Source: Halomonas sp. JB37
GTDB taxonomy: Bacteria > Pseudomonadota > Gammaproteobacteria > Pseudomonadales > Halomonadaceae
DNA: 64,000 nt
Reading direction: 5' to 3'
NCBI RefSeq assembly: GCF_002332255.1
Contig: NZ_NRGW01000001.1
Location: 2,542,001-2,606,000, forward strand
The translations under genes and the position numbers were made by a program. Below the pieces are notes generated by a model. That model did no database searches, was not told the DNA's origin, and was given only the letters and a program-made list of their open reading frames with translations. Positions 20,724-30,643 of this stretch are shown here, piece by piece. Each line of letters starts with the position of its first letter. Position 1 is the first letter of the stretch.

Positions 20724-22397
20724 ATGTCTCAACCACGCGAATTTGATTACATCATTATCGGCGCAGGCTCCGCGGGCAACGTGCTTGCTACTCGCCTGAC
20801 CGAAGACAACAGCGTCAGTGTGCTGCTACTTGAAGCGGGCGGCCCAGACTATCGCCTCGACTTTCGCACCCAAATGCCAGCGGCCCTGGCATTCCCACTG
20901 CAGGGCAAACGCTATAACTGGGCATTTGAAACCGATCCCGAACCGCATATGGATGGCCGCCGCATGGAGTGTGGCCGAGGCAAAGGTCTGGGCGGCTCCT
21001 CGCTGATTAACGGCATGTGCTATATCCGCGGCAACGCCCTCGACTACGACAACTGGGCCAAACGGCCCGGTCTTGAAGATTGGGACTACCTCAGCTGCCT
21101 GCCCTACTTCAAAAAATGCGAAACCCGCGACACCGGCGCTAATAGCTATCACGGTGGCGAAGGCCCGGTCAGTGTGACCACGCCAAAAGCGGATAACAAC
21201 CCGCTCTATCGCACCTTTATTGAAGCTGGTAAGCAGGCAGGCTACCCGGAAACCGAGGACGTAAACGGCTACCAGCAAGAGGGCTTTGGCCCCATGGACC
21301 GCTTTGTGACGCCGAAGGGCCGCCGTGCGTCCACTGCCCGTGGCTACCTAGACACTGCCAAAAAACGCCAAAATTTAACCATTGAAACTCACGCGGTTAC
21401 TGACGTTATTGAGTTTGAAGGTAAACGCGCCGTTGGCGTTCGTTATGAACAGAAAGGCGAAAAGCAGCAGGTCTACGCACGCCGTGAAGTTCTTTTATGC
21501 GGGGGCGCTATCGCCTCGCCGCAGATTTTGCAGCGCTCAGGCATCGGCAATCCAGAACTGCTGAAAGAGCTTAATATCGAGACGGTTCACGCCCTGCCCG
21601 GCGTGGGTGAAAATCTCCAGGATCACCTGGAAATGTACATTCAATACGAGTGCAAGGAACCTATCTCGCTCTATCCGGCGCTGAAGTGGTATAACCAGCC
21701 TAAAATTGGCGCGGAATGGCTTTTCAATGGCACCGGCGTAGGCGCCAGCAACCAGTTCGAAGCCTGTGGATTCATCCGCAGCCGTGATGAAGAAGAGTGG
21801 CCCAATCTTCAGTACCACTTTTTACCCATTGCCATCAGCTACAACGGCAAAAGCGCGGTGCAGGCTCACGGCTTCCAGGCCCACGTTGGCTCTATGCGCT
21901 CAGAAAGCCGTGGCCGCATTCGCTTAACGTCGAAAGATCCTCACGCGGCGCCGAGCATTTTGTTCAACTACATGGCTAAAGAAAACGACTGGCAAGAGTT
22001 TCGCGACGCCATTCGCCTCACCCGCCATATCATCGCCCAGCCAGCGTTTGAACCATATCGCGGTCGTGAAATAGCCCCTGGCGCTGACGTTCAGTCAGAT
22101 GCTGAAATCGATGCATTCGTTAAGGAACACGCCGAAACGGCCTACCACCCCTGTGGCAGCTGCAAAATGGGTAGCGATGAACTCGCGGTGACCGATGGCC
22201 AGGGCCGCGTCCATGGCATTGAAGGTCTGCGCGTGGTCGATGCGTCACTTTTCCCGGTAATCCCTACTGGCAATCTAAACGCTCCGACCATTATGCTGGC
22301 GGAAAAAATCGCGGACCGTATAAAAGGTAGCGCACCGCTGCCTCGCGCCAGCGTTGACTACTATGTAGCAAACGGCGCACCCGCCCAACGCGTCTAA
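20724..22397 (+). CDS. betA: Choline dehydrogenase
   Basis: Membrane-associated FAD enzyme of the GMC oxidoreductase family that oxidises choline to betaine aldehyde (and onward to betaine). 557 residues. FAD-binding [18 protein letters not shown] at the start, GMC signature 1 ([20 protein letters not shown]), signature 2 ([16 protein letters not shown]), and the C-terminal active-site histidines in HPCGSCKMG and [20 protein letters not shown]. Length matches E. coli BetA. A terminator follows, ending the operon. Confidence 0.97.
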   Translation: MSQPREFDYIIIGAGSAGNVLATRLTEDNSVSVLLLEAGGPDYRLDFRTQMPAALAFPLQGKRYNWAFETDPEPHMDGRRMECGRGKGLGGSSLINGMCYIRGNALDYDNWAKRPGLEDWDYLSCLPYFKKCETRDTGANSYHGGEGPVSVTTPKADNNPLYRTFIEAGKQAGYPETEDVNGYQQEGFGPMDRFVTPKGRRASTARGYLDTAKKRQNLTIETHAVTDVIEFEGKRAVGVRYEQKGEKQQVYARREVLLCGGAIASPQILQRSGIGNPELLKELNIETVHALPGVGENLQDHLEMYIQYECKEPISLYPALKWYNQPKIGAEWLFNGTGVGASNQFEACGFIRSRDEEEWPNLQYHFLPIAISYNGKSAVQAHGFQAHVGSMRSESRGRIRLTSKDPHAAPSILFNYMAKENDWQEFRDAIRLTRHIIAQPAFEPYRGREIAPGADVQSDAEIDAFVKEHAETAYHPCGSCKMGSDELAVTDGQGRVHGIEGLRVVDASLFPVIPTGNLNAPTIMLAEKIADRIKGSAPLPRASVDYYVANGAPAQRV

Positions 22398-22435
22398 ACA
22401 TAAGCACACCTGAACATTTAGTCCGTTTATCACTC

Positions 22436-22469
22436 AAAACGTCATGGCTCATTGCCATGGCGTTTTTTT
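22436..22469 (+). terminator. betIBA terminator
   Basis: AAAACG-T-CATGGC (22436-22448) pairs with GCCATG-G-CGTTTT (22454-22466) with one internal T/G, followed by T residues to 22469. Confidence 0.88.
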
Positions 22470-22628
22470 ATAGTGTGTGTGGCTATAATGGCCTTAACCC
22501 TACCTAAATACTTGCACCAAACGGCACCCATCTGCCAATATTCAAACAGGCGTTCGACCCACTATTGTATTGCCTTTTTACTAACAACAGCAGGCTGAAA
22601 TAAAAGGCCTGAAACAGAGAGAGAGTCT

Positions 22629-25115
22629 ATGCTCACCCTACTCCTTATCGTGCTCGCCATCGCAGGTCTGCTCGTGGTAATGCGCCGTGAAGCTGGCGCT
22701 CCCGCGGCGCTGATCGTGCTTGCCGTGCTGGGCCTCGTTGGCCTGCTGTTTGACGCGAAAGTGATCGGCCTGCTACTGCTTATTGCCGCTGCGGCGGTTG
22801 CCGCCGCTGGCCTCCCCGCGCTGCGTAGCCAATGGCTAACGCCGCGCCTATTTACCATGTTTAAAAAGGTGGCACCGAAAGTATCGGCGACAGAGCGCAC
22901 GGCTTTAGAAGCAGGTAGCGTTTCGTGGGATGGCGAATTATTTTCAGGCAAGCCTCAGTGGGACAAACTGCTGGCTTTTAAAGACGACGGGCTGCGCGAC
23001 GATGAGAAAGCCTTTCTAGCCAACCAGTGCGCCAAAGCGGCGGGGATGTGCAATGCCTGGGATATCGCCCATGAGCGCGCCGACCTGCCCCAGCAACTGT
23101 GGGACTACCTGAAAAAAGAAGGCTTCTTCGGCATGATTATTCCGAAGGAGTACGGCGGGCTTGGCTTCTCCGCGAAAGCCCAGTCGATGGTGCTGCAAAA
23201 ACTCTCTGCCAATGAAACGCTGATGGTCACCGTGGGCGTTCCCAACTCACTCGGCCCCGGTGAACTGCTGCTTAAATACGGCACCCAAGAGCAAAAAGAT
23301 CACTACCTGCCGCGCTTATCCGACGGCCGTGAAATCCCTTGCTTTGGCCTCACCGGCCCTCGCGCGGGCTCAGACGCCACGTCCCTGCCCGACACCGGCA
23401 TCGTCTGCAAGCAGACCATCAATGGCGAAGAGGTGCTGGGTCTTCGTCTTAACTTCGAAAAGCGCTGGATCACCCTCGCCCCCATCGCCACCGTTGTGGG
23501 CCTTGCGTTTCGCTTGTTTGATCCAGAGAAACTGCTGGGTGACGAAGAAGATCGCGGCATAACCTTGGCCTTGATTCCCCGTGACACCGCTGGCATGGAA
23601 ATAGGTCGTCGCCATCACCCTATCGGCAGCCCGTTTATGAACGGACCGATTGTGGGTAACGATGTCTTTGTACCGCTGGACACCATCATTGGTGGCCAGG
23701 ACATGATCGGCCAAGGCTGGCGCATGCTGGTGGAATGCTTATCTATTGGCCGCTGTATCACGCTGCCATCAGGCGCTACCGGCACTGCGCGCTATGCGCT
23801 GGGTTGGAGCGGCGGTTTCACCCGTGTTCGTCGTCAGTTCAACGTGCCGGTGGCGGAAATGGAAGGTGTGCAAGAGCCGCTCGCACGCATGGCAGCGATG
23901 GCCTACATTTCCCAGGCAACCGTGTACCAAACCGCGAACATGATTGATCACGGCGAAAAACCCGCGGTGCCTTCAGCGATTCTGAAAAGTCAGCTAACCG
24001 AGTTTCAGCGCGTGCTGCTTAGTGACGCCATGGATGTTCATGGCGGTAAGGCCGTGACGCTTGGCCCGCGCAACTATTTGGGCATCGGCTACAGCGCAAA
24101 CCCGGTGGCGATTACCGTGGAAGGCGCCAACATTATGACCCGTAACCTGATGATCTTTGGTCAGGGCGCTATCCGCTGTCACCCGTATGTGCTGGATGAA
24201 CTGGCCGCTAAAGACGCAAACGATATTCAGGCGTTTGATAAAGCCTTCTTCAGCCATGCAGGGCTGATTTTCGGCAACGCAGCTCGCGCCTTAACCCTCG
24301 GCTTTAGCCTGGGTAAAGCTAGCGTGCCTTTCGATGCTCCTGCCGCTATGTATGCCCAAGACGTGGCACGTCTCTCTGCGGGCTTCGGGCTATGTGCCGA
24401 TGCCGCGATGGCAAGCTTAGGCTCAGCGCTTAAGAAGCGCGAGATGCTTTCTGCACGCCTGGGCGATGTGCTTTCGAATCTTTATCTCACGTCAATGGTG
24501 CTGAAGCAGTGGCAAGCCGGCAGTAAGGTAGAAGGCGAAGAAGCGCTATTGCACTATAGCTGCCGCTTTTTACTCCAGCGTGCCGAGCAAGCGCTTGTGG
24601 AGGTTTTCGATAATCTCCCCAATCGTATCCTGGGTAAAACGCTCAATGCCTTGGTCATGCCGGCCGGCCGTCGCTGGAATAAGCCCCATGACGATCTTGC
24701 CCGCGACATCGCCAAGCGCGTTTCCACCCACAGCGCTCTGCGCACAAAGCTGCTGGATAACACTTGGGACGTGGATGACGGTGAACAGCGCAACCCGCTA
24801 GCACGCTATAACGCCCTGCTGGTTGACTATGACCGCGCCGAGGTACTCTATCGCACGGTGAATAAAGCCTATTCAAAAGGTGAGATACCGCAAACGGCGC
24901 TTCACCCGGAAGCTCGTATTGAGGCCGGTTTGGAAAAAGGCCTCATCAGCGAGGACGATGCCATCTTCATGCGTACCTTTGAAGCGGAAGTGTTGGAAAT
25001 GCTCACCGTCGATGACTTCGCCTACGATGCCTTTGCCAAGAACAAATCCACGCTAATTGATCATAACGGCCAATCCTCGCCAGCACCTCAGCAGGAAGAA
25101 GCCGGCATTAAATAA
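22629..25115 (+). CDS. fadE: Acyl-CoA dehydrogenase FadE
   Basis: Flavoprotein catalysing the first oxidation of fatty acid beta-oxidation. At 828 residues it has the large FadE layout (E. coli 814): two hydrophobic N-terminal segments (residues about 2-22 and 26-58) that anchor it to the inner membrane, then an acyl-CoA dehydrogenase domain with FGLTGPRAGSDA, KRWITLAPIA, GSPFMNGPI and DAMDVHGGKAVTLGPRNYLG, and the FadE-specific C-terminal domain. A possible PsrA-like site, CAAAC-N4-GTTCG, lies at 22543-22556, one mismatch from the pseudomonad consensus; this is weak evidence. A terminator follows at 25142. Confidence 0.95.
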   Translation: MLTLLLIVLAIAGLLVVMRREAGAPAALIVLAVLGLVGLLFDAKVIGLLLLIAAAAVAAAGLPALRSQWLTPRLFTMFKKVAPKVSATERTALEAGSVSWDGELFSGKPQWDKLLAFKDDGLRDDEKAFLANQCAKAAGMCNAWDIAHERADLPQQLWDYLKKEGFFGMIIPKEYGGLGFSAKAQSMVLQKLSANETLMVTVGVPNSLGPGELLLKYGTQEQKDHYLPRLSDGREIPCFGLTGPRAGSDATSLPDTGIVCKQTINGEEVLGLRLNFEKRWITLAPIATVVGLAFRLFDPEKLLGDEEDRGITLALIPRDTAGMEIGRRHHPIGSPFMNGPIVGNDVFVPLDTIIGGQDMIGQGWRMLVECLSIGRCITLPSGATGTARYALGWSGGFTRVRRQFNVPVAEMEGVQEPLARMAAMAYISQATVYQTANMIDHGEKPAVPSAILKSQLTEFQRVLLSDAMDVHGGKAVTLGPRNYLGIGYSANPVAITVEGANIMTRNLMIFGQGAIRCHPYVLDELAAKDANDIQAFDKAFFSHAGLIFGNAARALTLGFSLGKASVPFDAPAAMYAQDVARLSAGFGLCADAAMASLGSALKKREMLSARLGDVLSNLYLTSMVLKQWQAGSKVEGEEALLHYSCRFLLQRAEQALVEVFDNLPNRILGKTLNALVMPAGRRWNKPHDDLARDIAKRVSTHSALRTKLLDNTWDVDDGEQRNPLARYNALLVDYDRAEVLYRTVNKAYSKGEIPQTALHPEARIEAGLEKGLISEDDAIFMRTFEAEVLEMLTVDDFAYDAFAKNKSTLIDHNGQSSPAPQQEEAGIK

Positions 25116-25141
25116 CGCTTTTTGCTCTGCTCGCCTTCAAC

Positions 25142-25172
25142 CGGCCCCTGATAATAAGGGGCCGTTTTTTTT
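25142..25172 (+). terminator. fadE terminator
   Basis: CGGCCCCT (25142-25149) pairs with AGGGGCCG (25157-25164), then eight T. Confidence 0.93.
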
Positions 25173-25234
25173 GCGCCCACGTTATCTACCTACCGAGCAG
25201 TCTATAAGGCGATGCTAGCCTAATGCGTCCAAAA

Positions 25235-25249
25235 GAACATTGAATGTTC
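25235..25249. promoter_or_regulatory. Inverted repeat upstream of glpD
   Basis: GAACAT-TGA-ATGTTC, a perfect 6-bp inverted repeat, followed by GAAAATGATCA. ATGTTCG resembles the half-site of GlpR operators. A related TTTCGAAA palindrome lies at 28448-28455 upstream of the GlpR-like gene, which suggests shared control. Confidence 0.5.
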
Positions 25250-25349
25250 GAAAATGATCACCTATAGTTTCGTTAGTGAAAAAAACAATAAACCTCCTAC
25301 TGTTCACACCATGACGGTAAGCGAGTTTTTTATGTTAACGGGGCCCGCC

Positions 25350-26993
25350 ATGACACTGCGAAATCGAAACACTGAAAAGTTACCTACCGATATTTTTGAC
25401 GCGCTCATTATCGGTGGCGGTATTAATGGCGCGGCCACGGCAGCGGCACTGGCAGGAAAAGGCGCAAAAGTTGCCTTGATTGACCGTGGCGACTTCGCCG
25501 GCAGCACCAGCATGCACTCCTCCAATTTAGTATGGGGAGGCATTAAATATATGGAAAGCAACGACTTTTCACTGGTTCGAAAGCTGTGTAAAAGCCGCAA
25601 TCACTTGATTAAGAGCTATCCTTCCACGGTGCAGGAAATCCGCTTTCTAACCACTATTTCAAAAGGTTTTCGCCACTCACCGCGCTACCTATGGGCAGGC
25701 ACCTGGCTTTATTGGCTAATGGGTAATGGCTTTACCAAATTGCCACGACTACTCTCATCGAAAAAGATCAAGCACGAAGAGCCCATCATCAACACGCAGA
25801 ACTCGGTCGGTGGTTTTGAATACTCCGATGCTTATCTTCACGATAATGATGCACGGTTTGTGTTTAATTTTATGCGCCACGCGCTCAACTATGGCGCGGT
25901 TGCCGCAAACTACGTTGAGTCACTCGGTGCCGAGCGCGAAGGTGATTTATGGGTCACCAAGGCCCGCAACGTAATGGATGGCAGTACCTTTGACATTCGC
26001 GCCAAGGTACTGATTAACGCGGCAGGCCCCTGGGTAGATCAACATAATGAGCTAACACGTCAAAAAACGACGCACCACCATCTTTATTCCAAAGGTATTC
26101 ACCTTATCGTCCCGCAGTTAACCGATTCCCAGCGCGTGCTGGCGTTTTTTGCTGACGACGGGCGGCTATTTTTTGTCATTCCAATGGGTAATCGTACCTG
26201 CATCGGCACCACCGACACGCATATGGAGCACCCGGAGGTTGACGTTACCGCTGACGATATCGCCTTTGTGTTGGAAAATATCAACAAGCGTTTAACGTTA
26301 GACAAACCGCTTAGCCAAGACGACATTATCTCGACACGCTGCGGAGTGCGGCCGTTAGCGATTAAAGGCGATCAAGGCAGTGACCGTGATTTCTTGCAGC
26401 TTTCGCGTAAGCACGTGATCGATACCAATGACGACAGCGCCCATATCAGTATCTTTGGCGGCAAACTCACCGACTGTTTAAACGTTGGTGATGAAATTGC
26501 CGAGGAGATGACGCGCTTGGGCGTAACGCTATCCGCGCCTGATTTTAAATGGTATGGCGAGCCAGCAGACGCCGTGAAGCAGCAGTTTATGGATCAGGCC
26601 AAACGCATGAACTTAGATGCGATGACCGCAGCTACTTCATCAGAGCCTCTCTCGACGCGCCTCTGGCGGCGCTACGCTGACCAAGCTGTTCAGATGCTAG
26701 CCAAAATCCAAGCGGACCCTGCTCAAGCTGACATCTTAATTGAAGGTACCGAATATATTCGCTGCGAGTTAGAGCACGCCCGCGACCACGAAATGATCAC
26801 CCAGCTTGAAGATTTTCTACGTCGTCGCGCCAAAGTCTCGCTTGTCGTACCCCATGAACAGCTCCGCCAATCCAGTGGCTTAAAAGAGGCCTGCCGCGTG
26901 TTATTTGGCGACGATGCTGAAGAGCGCTTCAATAGCTATTTTGAACTGCACCGGGATACCTCACGGCCAGCGATGCCCGCGGCTGACGCTTAA
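25350..26993 (+). CDS. glpD: Aerobic glycerol-3-phosphate dehydrogenase
   Basis: FAD enzyme that oxidises sn-glycerol 3-phosphate to dihydroxyacetone phosphate at the inner membrane and feeds electrons to quinone. From ATG 25350 (MTLRNRN) it is 547 residues. Earlier in-frame ATGs at 25254, 25311 and 25332 exist without good ribosome binding sites, so the start is uncertain. DALIIGGGINGAATAAALAGKGAKVALID binds FAD. GSTSMHSSNLVWGGIKYME, GPWVDQ, GTTDTHMEHP and TRCGVRPL follow GlpD-type enzymes. glpK and glpF are not adjacent. A glpR-like repressor gene lies 0.6 kb downstream on the other strand. Confidence 0.9.
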   Translation: MTLRNRNTEKLPTDIFDALIIGGGINGAATAAALAGKGAKVALIDRGDFAGSTSMHSSNLVWGGIKYMESNDFSLVRKLCKSRNHLIKSYPSTVQEIRFLTTISKGFRHSPRYLWAGTWLYWLMGNGFTKLPRLLSSKKIKHEEPIINTQNSVGGFEYSDAYLHDNDARFVFNFMRHALNYGAVAANYVESLGAEREGDLWVTKARNVMDGSTFDIRAKVLINAAGPWVDQHNELTRQKTTHHHLYSKGIHLIVPQLTDSQRVLAFFADDGRLFFVIPMGNRTCIGTTDTHMEHPEVDVTADDIAFVLENINKRLTLDKPLSQDDIISTRCGVRPLAIKGDQGSDRDFLQLSRKHVIDTNDDSAHISIFGGKLTDCLNVGDEIAEEMTRLGVTLSAPDFKWYGEPADAVKQQFMDQAKRMNLDAMTAATSSEPLSTRLWRRYADQAVQMLAKIQADPAQADILIEGTEYIRCELEHARDHEMITQLEDFLRRRAKVSLVVPHEQLRQSSGLKEACRVLFGDDAEERFNSYFELHRDTSRPAMPAADA

Positions 26994-27013
26994 GCTTTTA
27001 GCCGCTACAAAAA

Positions 27014-27038
27014 AGCCCCCTTACGTAATAAGGGGGCT
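27014..27038. terminator. Two-way terminator after glpD
   Basis: AGCCCCCTT (27014-27022) pairs with AAGGGGGCT (27030-27038). Six A precede it, giving an ideal T tract for the minus-strand gene, and TAATTGTTG follows on the plus strand. Confidence 0.9.
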
Positions 27039-27069
27039 AATTGTTGCTTACCGGTTAAAACCTCGCGCC

Positions 27070-27294
27070 CTACTCTTCGTCTTCAATGCGCAGCTGAGAA
27101 TCTCCAGAGAGCACTTCATCCCAGGCCTCTTCCAGCGTGTAGCCTGAACGACTGTCTACGGTATCGATGACCTCAACCGCATGCTGTAGTGACTCACGAT
27201 TGCCCTTTAACGCCACGACCAGCCTAGCGAGATCTTGCTTGCTGAAAGAGCTAGCGATGCTATCGGCTTGTTGGCTAAGTTCGATGCAGTTCAT
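27070..27294 (-). CDS. Small acidic protein of unknown function
   Basis: 74 residues with no family I recognise. The sequence is mostly predicted helical and ends strongly acidic (LRIEDEE). GAGGT lies eight bases before the ATG, and the two-way terminator lies just past the stop, so it has the signals of a real single gene. It is cytoplasmic by composition (no signal or membrane segment). It sits between glpD and the GlpR-like gene, but nothing in the sequence ties it to glycerol use. Confidence 0.65.
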   Translation of the reverse strand: MNCIELSQQADSIASSFSKQDLARLVVALKGNRESLQHAVEVIDTVDSRSGYTLEEAWDEVLSGDSQLRIEDEE

Positions 27295-27628
27295 TAGTAA
27301 TACCTCATGGTATGGTCATCCGCTGCCGGTCCGTTAATCGGTTACCAAGCAGCCATCTTATTGAGAAAGAAGGGTGACATTGCTACTCATGCTGGACCGG
27401 ATAAGTGTCCAGTTCGGTAATTGCGAGGTGGTCACAAGCGTTACAAGACCTTCGCCTTTAGCACTGGGTAATCATGAAGCGCTATGGTTCTGTAGCAGGG
27501 ATCAGTTCAGTGGCTCGGGATAACGAAGCACTCACCTCATCCATGAATTCACTATGGGTCACGGCAACAAAGCGAACAATGCATCATTGGCCGCAGGCGC
27601 CGTTGTAACCCAACTACATCAACGGCGA
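27295..27628. other. 334-bp gap without a gene
   Basis: I see no coding frame with start signals here. The only structure noted is CTGGAC (27392-27397) with its inverse GTCCAG (27407-27412), a possible operator or weak hairpin. Confidence 0.4.
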
Positions 27629-28393
27629 TTAAGCGCTGGCGATGTGAAGCGCAACATCATGTTGAGTGAGTAAACGCTGAATTGCCTCTGGAGGTTTACG
27701 GTCAGTGAATAGCGCGTCAAGCTGATCCAAATTACCTTGGCGCACTACTGGATTGCGATGAAATTTCGAATAGTCTGCCGCCAAATAGATACGCCGCGAA
27801 TTCGCGATAATGGCCTGAGCAACGCGGACTTCCTGATAATCAAACTCCAGCAGAGAGCCATCCTCATCGATACCGCTGATGCCGATAATGCCGTAGTCCA
27901 CTTTAAACTGATTAATAAAGTCGATAGTGGCTTCGCCAATAATACCGCCATCGCGAGAACGCACCTGGCCCCCGGCAATAATGACGGTAAAATCCTCTTT
28001 ATGCTGCAAGATGGCGGCGACATTAAGGTTATTAGTAATAATCTCCAACCCCTGGTGCTCTAGCAACGCTTGAGCCACCATTTCATTACTGGTGCCGATA
28101 TTAATAAACAGTGACGAGTGATTAGGAATATTTTGAGCCAAACAGTGGGCGATGCGTTCTTTCTCCTCCAAGTGCAGCGTCTTGCGGGTGCTATAGGCGG
28201 TATTGACCGTACTGGACTCGATCCCTACGCCACCATGGACGCGCCGAACCCGCCCTTCATCAGCCAACGTATTTAAATCGCGGCGGATGGTTTGCGGCGT
28301 CACCGAAAAGTGAGCGGTGAGTTGTTCAATGCTCATATAGCCGTGCTGCCGAACTAGCTCGACAATGGCATCCTGACGAAATTGTTGGTTCAT
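27629..28393 (-). CDS. glpR: DeoR-family repressor, GlpR-like
   Basis: 254-residue DeoR regulator. The N-terminal helix-turn-helix (RQDAIVELVRQHGYMSIEQLTAHFSVTPQTIRRDLNTLADEGRVRRVHGG) is followed by the DeoR sensor domain (INIGTSNEMVAQALL, TNNLNVAAIL, IIAGGQVRSRDGGIIGE, YGIIGISGIDEDGSLLEFDYQEV, LAADYSKF), which binds a sugar phosphate. The DGSLLEFDYQEV segment is typical of GlpR, whose ligand is glycerol 3-phosphate, and the glpD gene nearby agrees. The start at 28393 (MNQQFRQ) is chosen over 28444, which only adds a non-conserved leader. Confidence 0.85.
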   Translation of the reverse strand: MNQQFRQDAIVELVRQHGYMSIEQLTAHFSVTPQTIRRDLNTLADEGRVRRVHGGVGIESSTVNTAYSTRKTLHLEEKERIAHCLAQNIPNHSSLFINIGTSNEMVAQALLEHQGLEIITNNLNVAAILQHKEDFTVIIAGGQVRSRDGGIIGEATIDFINQFKVDYGIIGISGIDEDGSLLEFDYQEVRVAQAIIANSRRIYLAADYSKFHRNPVVRQGNLDQLDALFTDRKPPEAIQRLLTQHDVALHIASA

Positions 28394-28519
28394 AAGCCCG
28401 GCCTGTTCGATTTTTATTGGTATCAGAGCGTAGTAGGTTAGCAAAATTTTCGAAACCTAATAACAATCATCCACCATTCGCTCTATATCTATTAATAGGC
28501 CGAGCAGTGGCAAGCTCTC

Positions 28520-30385
28520 CTAAAGCGGCCACACCAGCAAAATGAGCGGTATAGAAACGGCTAACACCACCACTGACAGTGGCAAGCCCAGCTTCCAATA
28601 ATCACTAAACCGATACCCACCGGGCCCCATGACCAACGTGTTTGACTGATGCCCAATCGGCGTTAAAAACGCACAGGATGCACTGATCGCCACGACCATT
28701 AAAAATGGATCAAGCGAAACGTCGAAGCCATTGGCCAAACTGACTGCAATTGGCGCCATCAGCAGCGCCGCTGCCGCATTGTTAACCACATTAGAAAGTA
28801 ACATGGAGAGAAGGAACAATCCGATCATGGTGACCACTACCGGCCAGTCGCTGCCAAAACGCAGCAGCGTATTGGCCACCAGGTCCGCCCCTCCGCTGGT
28901 TTCTAATGCTTCGCCAACCGGAATCATCGCTGCTAGCAGCACGATCACAGGGCCATCAATCGCCTGATAACCCTCGCGTAACGGCAGTACGCCGATCAAT
29001 AGTGAAATGAGCGCCGCAGTGCTCATAGCGACGGCGGCAGGCAATAAATCAAACAGCATGGCCACAATGGCCAGAGCAAAAATGGCAATAGAAAGAAGCA
29101 ATTTACGCGGCTGGCCTAGATGTAGCTCACGCTTAGCAAGCGGGAGACAGCCTAATGAGGCCAGGCTTTCGGCAATTTCGTTTTCACTGCCTTGCAGCAG
29201 CAGTACGTCACCGTTTTTAAAACGAATATCGCGCAAACGCTGCTTCAAGCGCCCGCCGTCCCGGGCAACGGCAACTAAGTGCAGCCCAAACTGATGGTTT
29301 AATCGCAGCTGCCGCACGCTGCGATTAATCATCATAGAATCATTGCGCACAACCGCTTCAATTAACTGTAGCCCCTCAGTATTGACCGGCGCGGCCTCCT
29401 TCGCTGGCTGTTTCTTGTTAGCCTGCTCAGCGTCAGGATGCTCGGATGCATCCGGCTCTGCTTCAGCATCCTCTTCCAACTCGGCAATCGCACTAAGCCC
29501 TACTTTGTCTTCCAGCATTTGGAGTTCATCGGGCCCTGCCTCTAACAGCAGAATGTCGCCCTCTTCCAAAGCACCGTGAAAGTTATAGCCTGCACGTCGA
29601 TCATCATCACGCACCACTGCCAGCACAGGGATCGTTTCGTCCAGCTCGTCGCGCAACTGCTGCAACGTTAAGCCTTTGGCTTTGGATCCCTCTGCCACTT
29701 TTAATTCGACCAAATAGTTGGCGGTATCAAACATTTCCTCTGTGGAGGCTTGCCCGCTGCGTTTTGGCGTCAGGCGCCAGCCGATCAACACAATAAAAGC
29801 CAGCCCCGCCAGCGCGACAGCAACACCCACGGGAGAGAAGCTAAACATACTGAACGCTTCGCCCGTCACTTCCCGCCGATAGCTGGAAATAATGATATTG
29901 GGCGGCGTACCGATTAACGTGGTCAGGCCACCGAGCAATGACCCAAATGCCAGCGGCATTAGTAGTAAAGAAGGCGAGGTGTTGTGCTCACGGGCTAGCC
30001 GCATCGCCACTGGCAGCAGCAGCGCCAAGGCACCCACATTATTCATAATGCCCGACAGCAATGTGACGGTGCCGACCAACACCAACAGTTGGAGCAGCAG
30101 GTTTTCACCGACTTTAAGCACTTGATTTGAAATAATATCGACCACGCCAGAACGCTCAAACCCACGGCTAAGAACCAGCACAGCGGCGACGGTAATTACC
30201 GCCGGGTGGCCAAAACCGGCGAAGGCACCTTCAGCGGGCACAAGACCCAGCATCACAGACCCTAACAGTGCTGCCAGCGCGACCAAATCATAGCGAAACC
30301 GGCCCCATATAAAAGCAGCCAGCGTTAGTCCAAGTACGATAAATACTAAAGTACTTGGCGCCAAACCGATAACATCTGCTGCCAT
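28520..30385 (-). CDS. SLC13/DASS-family permease with two RCK-C domains
   Basis: 621-residue membrane transporter of the divalent anion/Na+ symporter superfamily. Two blocks of membrane helices (residues about 5-205 and 430-620) flank a cytoplasmic middle with two TrkA-C/RCK-C domains (about 215-300 and 325-410), separated by an acidic, Ala/Glu-rich linker. TLIGTPPNIIISS and TPIGHQSNTLVMGPG are the paired substrate/sodium hairpin motifs of the family. Relatives carry sulfate, dicarboxylates or phosphate; substrate is not assigned. The ATG at 30385 has a near-perfect GGAGGTGAT eight bases upstream. Confidence 0.85.
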   Translation of the reverse strand: MAADVIGLAPSTLVFIVLGLTLAAFIWGRFRYDLVALAALLGSVMLGLVPAEGAFAGFGHPAVITVAAVLVLSRGFERSGVVDIISNQVLKVGENLLLQLLVLVGTVTLLSGIMNNVGALALLLPVAMRLAREHNTSPSLLLMPLAFGSLLGGLTTLIGTPPNIIISSYRREVTGEAFSMFSFSPVGVAVALAGLAFIVLIGWRLTPKRSGQASTEEMFDTANYLVELKVAEGSKAKGLTLQQLRDELDETIPVLAVVRDDDRRAGYNFHGALEEGDILLLEAGPDELQMLEDKVGLSAIAELEEDAEAEPDASEHPDAEQANKKQPAKEAAPVNTEGLQLIEAVVRNDSMMINRSVRQLRLNHQFGLHLVAVARDGGRLKQRLRDIRFKNGDVLLLQGSENEIAESLASLGCLPLAKRELHLGQPRKLLLSIAIFALAIVAMLFDLLPAAVAMSTAALISLLIGVLPLREGYQAIDGPVIVLLAAMIPVGEALETSGGADLVANTLLRFGSDWPVVVTMIGLFLLSMLLSNVVNNAAAALLMAPIAVSLANGFDVSLDPFLMVVAISASCAFLTPIGHQSNTLVMGPGGYRFSDYWKLGLPLSVVVLAVSIPLILLVWPL

Positions 30386-30643
30386 GCTAATCACCTCCGT
30401 GTGCCGCCATTGAATAAGAGCAAGGCGATTGCACCGCCCTATCAGTTTACTTGTCGAACTGCCGTATAAGCTAACGGTGCATACATCACCTATACATTAG
30501 GCGATATTTATACAGCCGTATATGACCTGCAGATGGCGCGTGAAAAATATAACTAACTCACTGCCTACACAAGCATTCACTGCACTCTACCGTTGAAATC
30601 GATAAGATAGCGGTCAAGGGTTATTCAGCACACTGGAGATCGT

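Noticed and set aside
30395..30643. TPP riboswitch upstream of the TenA-like gene
   Set aside because: I looked for the CTGAGA core and paired arms and did not find them.
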